A stretch of 10,615 bases of DNA from Acidimicrobiales bacterium (GTDB taxonomy: Bacteria > Actinomycetota > Acidimicrobiia > Acidimicrobiales > Ilumatobacteraceae): NCBI GenBank assembly GCA_030833305.1, contig JAURHL010000058.1, positions 1 to 10,615 of the forward strand. Reading direction: 5' to 3'. Within the stretch, counting starts at the first letter, position 1. Each line of letters starts with the position of its first letter. The notes beneath the pieces are model-generated. The model was not told the origin of the DNA. It worked only from the letters and a program-made list of their open reading frames with translations, and made no database searches. The position numbers were made by a program, and so were the translations under genes. This document shows, piece after piece, positions 4,597 to 9,704 of this stretch.

Positions 4597-4773
4597 GTGT
4601 TGGAGATGCGGATCGTTTGTGAACGATGTGGTTCGACCCTCAGCGACGCAGGTGAGGCGGTGATTTGCAGCTTCGAATGCACGTTTTGCGCGACGTGTGG
4701 TGATGAAATGGAACGCCGTTGCCCGAACTGCGCAGGCGAACTCGTCCCTCGTCCACGGCGTGGATCCGTGTAG
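4597..4773 (+). CDS. DUF1272 zinc-ribbon-like small protein, 58 aa
   Basis: A 58-residue frame from GTG 4597 to TAG 4771-4773 encodes a cysteine-rich protein: LEMRIVCERCGSTLS, then VICSFECTFCATC, and RRCPNCAGELVPRP. The seven-cysteine layout CxxC...CSFECTFCxxC...CPNCxGE and the VPRP ending are diagnostic of DUF1272. Members are 55-90 aa and stand alone. The cysteines probably bind zinc in a treble-clef or double zinc-ribbon form, and no function has been established. The start sits 4 nt after the stop of the SnoaL-like gene with a full Shine-Dalgarno, so translation is likely coupled. No signal peptide is present and the protein should be cytoplasmic. The next gene has its own promoter, so the operon ends here. 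Confidence 0.85.
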   Translation: MLEMRIVCERCGSTLSDAGEAVICSFECTFCATCGDEMERRCPNCAGELVPRPRRGSV

Positions 4774-4847
4774 GTGACCCGAAACGCCGGATAGGGCGGT
4801 GTATGTCGCGTCGGGGGCATCTCCTGTCCAACGAACGGTGATTTCGC

Positions 4848-4853
4848 TAACGT
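4848..4853 (+). promoter_or_regulatory. Candidate -10 element of the desaturase gene (TAACGT)
   Basis: TAACGT ends exactly 6 nt before the ATG at 4860, with no Shine-Dalgarno. The same hexamer at the same distance precedes the glucosidase gene at 5903, and both are preceded by C. The gap 4774-4847 holds no gene and no clear -35 box. Confidence 0.5.
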
Positions 4854-4859
4854 CCGCTC

Positions 4860-5858
4860 ATGAGCATCATCACTCCCGACCCGGAGGACCTGGAAGACGT
4901 CCTGAACGAACGTGCCGTCGTGGAGGCGTCGGGCGCCGATCGATCGACGCGCGGTGCCGACGTGCGCGCCGAGAACGTGGTGGCGGCGAAGTACTGGGGC
5001 GGTTTCCAGCCTCGGATCATCGCCACGTTCCTGGTGTTCTCGGTCTGCTGGGGTGGCGTCGTGTACCTCGGTGCCACCGGCCGGATCTCCCTGTGGCTCG
5101 GTTTGTTGCTCAACTCGGTCTTCGCGTCCACCTTCTACATGCCGATGCACGAAGCGGCACACCGCAACATCTGGGGTCGCTCCGTCCGCGGCCGTCGAAT
5201 GGAGGATGTGGTCGGCACTCTGTGCTCGATCCCCACCGGCATCGAGTTCTCCTCGCACCGCGCCGGCCACATGCGTCACCACGCCCACACGAACGATCCG
5301 GCTCGTGATCCCGATCATTTCACCGAAGGTCCCATGCGGGATCTGCCGGCCAAGTTCTACGGAATGACCCTGCTCTACGCCTTCCTGCCGTTCTTCGCGT
5401 TGATCAGGCCTCTGCGCGTGTTGTTGCCGAAGGCGTTGCGGGCGAAGTTGTCCGAACGCGACGGCAGCAAGGCCGAGGGCAAGGCCCAACTTCGGTACTG
5501 GTTGTTGTCCACGATCGTGTTGGTCGTGTGTTTCGTCACCGGCCACGGACTCACGGCACTGGCGCTGTGGTGGTTGCCCGCGCGAATCCAGTTGTGTTGG
5601 TTGATGTTCATCTTCGCGTGGTACCCGCACCACCCCGCCAACGAGACCAGCCGCTATCGCCACACCCGGGTGGCGGTGTTTCGCGGATCCGGATTGCTGA
5701 TCCGTGGACACGATCACCACGCGCTGCACCACCTGTACCCCCGCGTTCCTCATTACCGGTTGAAGGCGTTGTGGAGTGAGATGGCACACGATCTGGTCGC
5801 CAAGGGCGTTCGCGCCGAGGGTCGCGCCGTGGCGGCCACTCGCCCCGTCGTCTGGTGA
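4860..5858 (+). CDS. Fatty acid desaturase family membrane di-iron protein
   Basis: The 332-aa product has the three histidine boxes of membrane-bound di-iron desaturases/hydroxylases (PF00487 type): HEAAH at 97-101, HMRHH at 137-141 (within H133-x3-H137-x2-HH) and HALHH at 287-291, plus HH at 257-258. Hydrophobic segments lie at about 53-72, 76-96, 168-184, 213-239 and 243-254. The His-rich loops should face the cytoplasm, and the first 45 residues form an acidic soluble head. Such enzymes use O2 and electrons from ferredoxin or a reductase to desaturate or hydroxylate acyl chains, carotenoids or sterols. The YPHHPAN stretch and compact C-terminal HDHHALHHLYP suggest a carotenoid-hydroxylase/ketolase-like or short acyl desaturase branch, but I cannot decide. 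No reductase or carotenoid gene is adjacent. It is transcribed from its own apparent leaderless promoter. Confidence 0.85.
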   Translation: MSIITPDPEDLEDVLNERAVVEASGADRSTRGADVRAENVVAAKYWGGFQPRIIATFLVFSVCWGGVVYLGATGRISLWLGLLLNSVFASTFYMPMHEAAHRNIWGRSVRGRRMEDVVGTLCSIPTGIEFSSHRAGHMRHHAHTNDPARDPDHFTEGPMRDLPAKFYGMTLLYAFLPFFALIRPLRVLLPKALRAKLSERDGSKAEGKAQLRYWLLSTIVLVVCFVTGHGLTALALWWLPARIQLCWLMFIFAWYPHHPANETSRYRHTRVAVFRGSGLLIRGHDHHALHHLYPRVPHYRLKALWSEMAHDLVAKGVRAEGRAVAATRPVVW

Positions 5859-5880
5859 ACGTCGTTACTCGGATCTCACT

Positions 5881-5897
5881 CACGTTTGCCTAACGTG
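5881..5897. promoter_or_regulatory. Candidate operator palindrome at the glucosidase promoter
   Basis: CACGTT (5881-5886) and AACGTG (5892-5897) are perfect inverted arms around a 5-bp centre. The right arm overlaps the candidate -10 (5891-5896), so a bound protein would block RNA polymerase, as expected of a repressor of a sugar-hydrolase gene. The regulator is not in the window. Confidence 0.4.
5891..5896 (+). promoter_or_regulatory. Candidate -10 element of the glucosidase gene (TAACGT)
   Basis: TAACGT ends exactly 6 nt before the GTG at 5903 with no Shine-Dalgarno, which supports a leaderless start at this GTG. Confidence 0.5.
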
Positions 5898-5902
5898 GTG
5901 TC

Positions 5903-7555
5903 GTGAGCGCAGAAAGCTGGTGGAAGTCCGCCGTCGTGTACCAGATCTATCCGCGGTCGTTCGCCGACTCCAACGGGGACGGCGTCGGCGATCTGCGGGG
6001 AATCTTGGCGAAGCTGGACTATCTGCAACACCTCGGGGTGGACGTGCTGTGGCTCTCGCCCGTGTACAAGTCCCCGCAGGACGACAATGGCTACGACATC
6101 AGCGACTACGAGGACATCGACCCGGTGTTCGGCACGCTGGCCGACATCGACGAGTTGATATCAGCGGTGCATGCGCGTGGCATGCGGTTGGTGATGGATC
6201 TGGTGGTGAACCACTCCAGCGACGAGCATCCGTGGTTCCTCGAGAGTCGCGCCAGCCGCGACAATCCGAAGCGCGATTGGTACTGGTGGCGCCCGGCCCG
6301 TGACGGGTTCGAGCCCGGTGCGCCGGGTGCCGAACCCACCAACTGGCGGGCGTACTTCTCGGGCTCGGCGTGGGAATTCGATTCCACCACCGGTGAGTAC
6401 TTCCTGCACCAGTTCACCCGCCGTCAACCCGACCTCAACTGGGAGAATCCCGACGTCCGGCGCGCGGTGTACGACATGATGAACCGCTGGATCGAGCGGG
6501 GCGTCGACGGGTTCCGAATGGACGTCATCAATCTGTTGTCCAAGACCGAGCCGTTCACCGACGGGCACATGTACTTCGCGATGGCGAACGGACCGCGCAT
6601 GCACGAGTTCCTGCAGGAGATGAACCGTCAGGTGTTGGCCGGCAAGGGCCTCATCACCGTCGGCGAGATGCCCGGTGTGACGGTGGAACAGGCCGAGCAC
6701 TACACGGATCCGGCGCGTCACGAACTGAACATGGTCTTCACCTTCGAGCACATGCACCTCGACGCGGTGCCCGGCGAACCCAAGTGGAGTCCGCGCCCGT
6801 TGCCGCTCGTGGAATTGAAGGCCAATCTGGCCAAGTGGCAGACCGGCATCGTGAACGGCTGGAACTCGCTGTATTGGAACAACCACGATCAACCACGCTC
6901 CGTCTCCCGTTGGGGGAACGACCGCGAATACCGCGTTCAGAGCGCCAAGGCCTGGGCCACCGTGCTGCACCTCATGCGCGGCACGCCCTACGTGTACCAG
7001 GGCGAGGAGATCGGCATGACGAATTTTCCGTTCACGTCGTTCGAGCAGTTCCGCGACGTGGAGTCGCTGAACTGGATCGCGGAGGCGCGCGCCAAAGGGG
7101 TTGACGATCCGACGATCATGAACTCGTTGCGGGCCCGCAGTCGTGACAACTCACGCACGCCTATGCAATGGGACGACTCACGGCACGCGGGCTTCACCAC
7201 CGGCGACCCCTGGATCACGGTCAACCCGAACCATGCGAAGGTCAACGCCGCGGCGGCGGTCGCGGACCCCGAGTCCGTGTTCCATCACTATCGACGTCTG
7301 ATCGAGTTGCGCCACACCATGCCGATCGTCGTCGCCGGTGACTTTCAACTGTTGGTCGCCGAGGATCCGAAGCTGTTCGCTTATCTGCGCACGTCGGACG
7401 ACGAACGAATGCTGGTCGTGGCGAACATGTCGAACGTCGAGGTTCGGTTCGCAGTACCCGACGACTTCTCCGGTGGTGAGGTTCTTGTCGGAACCTTGTC
7501 GGAAACGCTGGCTCCGTGGCAGTCGTACGCCCTTTATGCTTCGGCACATGGCTGA
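5903..7555 (+). CDS. GH13 oligo-1,6-glucosidase / alpha-glucosidase
   Basis: The 550-aa protein is a full-length intracellular GH13 enzyme of the oligo-1,6-glucosidase type. It opens with WWKSAVVYQIYPRSFADSNG and has a calcium-loop pattern D22-N24-D26-D30. The conserved regions are all present: DLVVNH (99-104), QPDLN (175-179), GFRMDVIN (203-210) with nucleophile Asp207, GEMPG (254-258) with acid/base Glu255, and NHDQPR (327-332) with stabiliser Asp329. A beta-sandwich C-terminal domain closes the protein. It removes non-reducing-end glucose from short alpha-glucosides. Val208, next to the nucleophile, is the residue linked in yeast isomaltase and related enzymes with preference for alpha-1,6 over alpha-1,4 bonds, so isomaltose-type substrates are likely. 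It has no signal peptide, so sugars must be imported by a transporter outside the window. The last 8 nt overlap the next gene. Confidence 0.93.
   Translation: MSAESWWKSAVVYQIYPRSFADSNGDGVGDLRGILAKLDYLQHLGVDVLWLSPVYKSPQDDNGYDISDYEDIDPVFGTLADIDELISAVHARGMRLVMDLVVNHSSDEHPWFLESRASRDNPKRDWYWWRPARDGFEPGAPGAEPTNWRAYFSGSAWEFDSTTGEYFLHQFTRRQPDLNWENPDVRRAVYDMMNRWIERGVDGFRMDVINLLSKTEPFTDGHMYFAMANGPRMHEFLQEMNRQVLAGKGLITVGEMPGVTVEQAEHYTDPARHELNMVFTFEHMHLDAVPGEPKWSPRPLPLVELKANLAKWQTGIVNGWNSLYWNNHDQPRSVSRWGNDREYRVQSAKAWATVLHLMRGTPYVYQGEEIGMTNFPFTSFEQFRDVESLNWIAEARAKGVDDPTIMNSLRARSRDNSRTPMQWDDSRHAGFTTGDPWITVNPNHAKVNAAAAVADPESVFHHYRRLIELRHTMPIVVAGDFQLLVAEDPKLFAYLRTSDDERMLVVANMSNVEVRFAVPDDFSGGEVLVGTLSETLAPWQSYALYASAHG
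7535..7540 (+). promoter_or_regulatory. Candidate internal -10 element of the PH-like gene (TATGCT)
   Basis: TATGCT inside the end of the glucosidase gene ends 7 nt before the ATG at 7548. No Shine-Dalgarno precedes this ATG, so it may be expressed from its own leaderless transcript as well as by read-through. Confidence 0.35.
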
Positions 7556-8027
7556 CACCGAAGAGCGAATCCGCGAGTTTCTCGAACGACAGCCGGTTCT
7601 GGCTCAGGGTGAGCCCATACATGCCGTAGCCAAGGCCATGCCTCTGGGAGGAGTGAAGCGTTTCGCCAAGGACCGCGCCCCGATGTTGGTCGGAGGCGCC
7701 ATCGGAGCGTTCATCGCCCACAATCGCGACAAGAAGATCGTGGCCGAAGATCTGGAGACCGCGATGCGCAACGGCGTGTACCTGCTGGCCACCGACCGCC
7801 GACTGCTGCTCATCTCCGCTGGCGGAATGCGGGGATTGCCGCAGGAACACATCGGATCGGTGGAGCGATCGCGCGTCGTGCGAGTGGAGAGGGGATCGAC
7901 GAGGGTGTCGATGGTCAAGATGCTGACGGTGGTATTCACCCTCGACGACGGTTCGGAACTTGGGTTCGAGTTCCCCAAGGTGGACGCCAAGGACGGCGAG
8001 CGTTTGATCGTTTCGTTCGGCGCCTGA
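7548..8027 (+). CDS. Hypothetical protein with a bacterial PH-like region, 159 aa
   Basis: I do not recognise a named family with certainty. The N-terminal half is helical (ADTEERIREFLERQPVLAQG), followed by a basic segment and a short Gly/Ala-rich hydrophobic stretch, MLVGGAIGAFIAH (residues about 46-58). The C-terminal half is beta-rich: NGVYLLATDRRLLLISAGG, then SVERSRVVRVERGSTRVSMV, LTVVFTLDDGSELGFEFPKV and GERLIVSF. The VYLLATDRRLLLIS strand pair is typical of bacterial PH-like and YokE/short PH domains. Its ATG overlaps the glucosidase stop by 8 nt. Frame extension upstream to 7338 lies fully inside the glucosidase and is not used. Its stop is only 3 nt from that of the convergent sbtB, so transcripts will overlap. 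Role unknown; a link to the glucosidase is only positional. Confidence 0.75.
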   Translation: MADTEERIREFLERQPVLAQGEPIHAVAKAMPLGGVKRFAKDRAPMLVGGAIGAFIAHNRDKKIVAEDLETAMRNGVYLLATDRRLLLISAGGMRGLPQEHIGSVERSRVVRVERGSTRVSMVKMLTVVFTLDDGSELGFEFPKVDAKDGERLIVSFGA

Positions 8028-8030
8028 GGC

Positions 8031-8330
8031 TCAAAAACGGTTGGGGCGCGCCACCACCACCGGTGTCACCCACGCCACCACCGCGTAGCGGTCGAAGTAC
8101 TTCTCGGCCAGCACGCGCAGTACTCGCTCGGCGACTTCTTCGGTGACCACGGTTTCCAGCCGAATGCTCGATCCGGTGATGTCGAGCGCGCGGCCACCGG
8201 TTTGGCCCTCTCCACGAACGTGTCCGACCGAGTATCCCTTCGCGCCGCAGTTCTTCACGTCGTCGATCAGCTTCTGCTCGATCACCGATTCGGCGATGAC
8301 GGTGACGAGTTGGCGATTCACGGTGTTCAT
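8031..8330 (-). CDS. sbtB: SbtB-like PII family signalling protein
   Basis: The 99-aa product has the PII ferredoxin-like pattern: the strand RQLVTVIAESVIEQKLIDDV, the helix end NCGAKGYSVGHVRGEG, a Gly-rich T-loop at about 38-58 (GEGQTGGRALDITGSSIRLE), then VVTEEVAERVLRVLAEKYF and DRYAVVAWVTPVVV. GAKGYSV matches the GATGYTV element of SbtB. In cyanobacteria SbtB binds adenine nucleotides including cAMP and inserts its T-loop into SbtA to close it. The gene lies 11 nt after sbtA with a GAAGGGAG Shine-Dalgarno, which makes the assignment firm. The protein ends VVARPNRF and lacks the C-terminal CGPxGC redox motif of many cyanobacterial SbtB proteins, so redox control of nucleotide hydrolysis is not expected. 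Cys28 is its only cysteine. Confidence 0.88.
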   Translation of the reverse strand: MNTVNRQLVTVIAESVIEQKLIDDVKNCGAKGYSVGHVRGEGQTGGRALDITGSSIRLETVVTEEVAERVLRVLAEKYFDRYAVVAWVTPVVVARPNRF

Positions 8331-8335
8331 GTGCG

Positions 8336-8343
8336 CTCCCTTC
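8336..8343 (-). promoter_or_regulatory. Shine-Dalgarno of sbtB (GAAGGGAG)
   Basis: On the minus strand GAAGGGAG overlaps the sbtA stop codon and lies 5 nt before the sbtB ATG at 8330, supporting coupled translation of transporter and gate protein. Confidence 0.6.
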
Positions 8344-9298
8344 AGCTGATGGCCTGGGCCACGGCAATGTAGACCGGAATTCCGACGGTCAGGTTGAAGG
8401 GGAAGGTGACACCCAGCGACGCGGTGATGTACAGGCTCGGGTTGGCTTTTGGCAGAGCGATTCGAACCGCCGCCGGAGCCGCAATGTACGACGCACTGGC
8501 CGCCAAGGTGGCCATCACCGCGATACCACCGGTGGAGAGTCCGGCCACTTTTCCGGCGAGCGCGCCCAAGACACCGTTCACCAATGGAACGGCGATTCCC
8601 AGCAGCACCAACCGCACGCCGGTGCTACGGATGTCGCGTAGTCGCTCGGCGGCGGTGACGCCCATCTCGATCAGGAAGAGCGCCAACACGCCGGGGAACA
8701 GTCCGCTGAAGAGCGGGTCCGTGGGTTCCAAGCGCTCCGCGCCGACGATGGCACCGATCAGAAGACCGGCCACCAACAGCGCGATGCTTCGGCCGCGCAC
8801 CACTTCTCCCAACGCGGACTTCCATCCGCTCCCGTCGCTGGATTTCCTCGCGAGAAAGAGGGCGACCACGATGCCGATGATCTCGAGCACCGCCAACAGT
8901 CCGGCCATGTAGCCCTCGAACCCGATCTCGCGGGCGTCGAGAGTGGTCAACACCACGGTGAACGTGACGGCCGAGACCGATCCGTAATGGGCGGCCAGAG
9001 CGGCCGCGTCAACGACGTGGAAGCGCCCCAGGGTTCTCATCGCGGCGAAGGCGATCAACGGAGTGACGATTCCCAGCGCGAGTGCGGCGAGTAGTGGCCC
9101 CCACAGGTCGTCGATCGAGGAATCGGCGAGGGCCTTGCCACCCTTGATGCCGATGGCCAGAAGGAGGAACGTCGACAGGATCGGATACAACGCGTCGGGC
9201 AGTCGTACCTCGAACCGCAACAAGGTGGCGATGAGTGCCACGACGAACGCCACCAGGGGAGCGGTGAGCAGGTTGTCGGCCAGCGAAACGGCGATCAC
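8342..9298 (-). CDS. sbtA: SbtA-type sodium-dependent bicarbonate transporter
   Basis: The 318-aa integral membrane protein has about ten hydrophobic segments in two halves joined by a short charged loop (about 151-170). Signature stretches are LAAHYGSVSAVTF (101-113) in the first half and AASASYIAAPAAVRIALP (266-283) with SLYITASLGVTFPFN (288-302) in the second. These inverted, Ser-rich half-helix pairs form the bicarbonate/sodium site in SbtA (PF05982). It imports HCO3- driven by the sodium gradient. The protein is shorter than cyanobacterial SbtA (about 370 aa), mainly in the central cytoplasmic loop. The GTG start overlaps the stop of the upstream regulator gene by 4 nt (GTGA), and sbtB follows directly. 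In a non-cyanobacterium the bicarbonate may feed carboxylases (anaplerosis, fatty-acid synthesis) or carbon fixation; nothing here decides. Confidence 0.93.
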   Translation of the reverse strand: MIAVSLADNLLTAPLVAFVVALIATLLRFEVRLPDALYPILSTFLLLAIGIKGGKALADSSIDDLWGPLLAALALGIVTPLIAFAAMRTLGRFHVVDAAALAAHYGSVSAVTFTVVLTTLDAREIGFEGYMAGLLAVLEIIGIVVALFLARKSSDGSGWKSALGEVVRGRSIALLVAGLLIGAIVGAERLEPTDPLFSGLFPGVLALFLIEMGVTAAERLRDIRSTGVRLVLLGIAVPLVNGVLGALAGKVAGLSTGGIAVMATLAASASYIAAPAAVRIALPKANPSLYITASLGVTFPFNLTVGIPVYIAVAQAIS

Positions 9299-9621
9299 TT
9301 GGTCAACTTCGACTTTTTCACCAAGGGCGTGATGACGGCCCGGACGTGATGGTCGGCCTCCAGAGGGTGACGCAAGGGTCGATCGAGATCGATGCGATAG
9401 ACGTTGCGTCGACCTTCCTTGATGACCCGCAGGTAGCCGGCCGATTCGAGGTCGTGAACGATGCGGTGCACCGATCGCTCGCCGATTCCGACGAGGTCGG
9501 CCACTTCGCTGAGCCGGATGTCGGGCTGTTTGGCGATGCAGATGAGCACGTGCGAATGGTTCGTGAGGAAGGTCCAGGACGTCTCGTTGGTCGCCAGCTC
9601 TTTATGTGCCATAGAAACCAT
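9295..9621 (-). CDS. Winged helix-turn-helix transcriptional regulator (MarR/ArsR-like)
   Basis: The product is 108 aa from ATG 9621 or 105 aa from ATG 9612. Both starts are in frame; TACATG lies 6 nt before 9612 and makes it an equally good choice. The core is a winged helix: SWTFLTNHSHVLICIAKQPD (helix 1 and turn), IRLSEVADLVGIGERSVHRI (helix-turn-helix with GIGERSVHRIVHDLESAGYL as recognition helix), then the wing LRVIKEGRRNVYRIDLDRPL. No ligand domain, metal-binding cysteines or membrane segment are present, and a basic tail follows. Small actinobacterial regulators of this type often stand alone. Here the stop overlaps the sbtA start by 4 nt, so it leads the operon and probably controls it, perhaps repressing itself and sbtAB. 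What it senses is not visible. Confidence 0.85.
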   Translation of the reverse strand: MVSMAHKELATNETSWTFLTNHSHVLICIAKQPDIRLSEVADLVGIGERSVHRIVHDLESAGYLRVIKEGRRNVYRIDLDRPLRHPLEADHHVRAVITPLVKKSKLTK

Positions 9622-9646
9622 GTAATCAGAGACAAGTAATAGATGG
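9619..9646. promoter_or_regulatory. Candidate promoter/operator of the regulator-sbtAB operon
   Basis: The AT-rich stretch before the regulator carries GTAAT twice in direct repeat, 14 nt apart on the plus strand, and TACATG (minus) 6 nt from ATG 9612. It contrasts with the GC-rich surroundings and is the most likely site for operon promoter and autoregulation. Repeat boundaries are by eye. Confidence 0.3.
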
Positions 9647-9692
9647 CAACCTTTCCACGACCGCCATCGCCGAGGAGTCCGTTCGGGGCTGG

Positions 9693-9698
9693 CAGGAT
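9693..9698 (+). promoter_or_regulatory. Candidate -10 element of the GDPD lipoprotein gene (CAGGAT)
   Basis: CAGGAT ends 6 nt before GTG 9705. It keeps only the A2 and T6 positions of the -10 consensus, so it is a weak call, but it fits the window-wide spacing. Confidence 0.25.
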
Positions 9699-9704
9699 GT
9701 GGGG

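Noticed and set aside
4113..5789. Very long minus-strand open frame (558 codons)
   Set aside because: It lies antisense to the SnoaL-like, DUF1272 and desaturase genes, all of which have clear families. Its translation is rich in His, Arg, Gln and Pro with no motif, typical of the shadow of a GC-rich gene.
6161..6970. Minus-strand frame of 269 codons within the glucosidase
   Set aside because: The plus strand carries all GH13 conserved regions in order; the reverse frame has no recognisable domain.
7338..7547. 70-residue N-terminal extension of the PH-like protein
   Set aside because: It lies entirely inside the glucosidase coding region in another frame and is Arg/Ser/Cys/Trp-rich; ATG 7548 gives a natural N-terminus.
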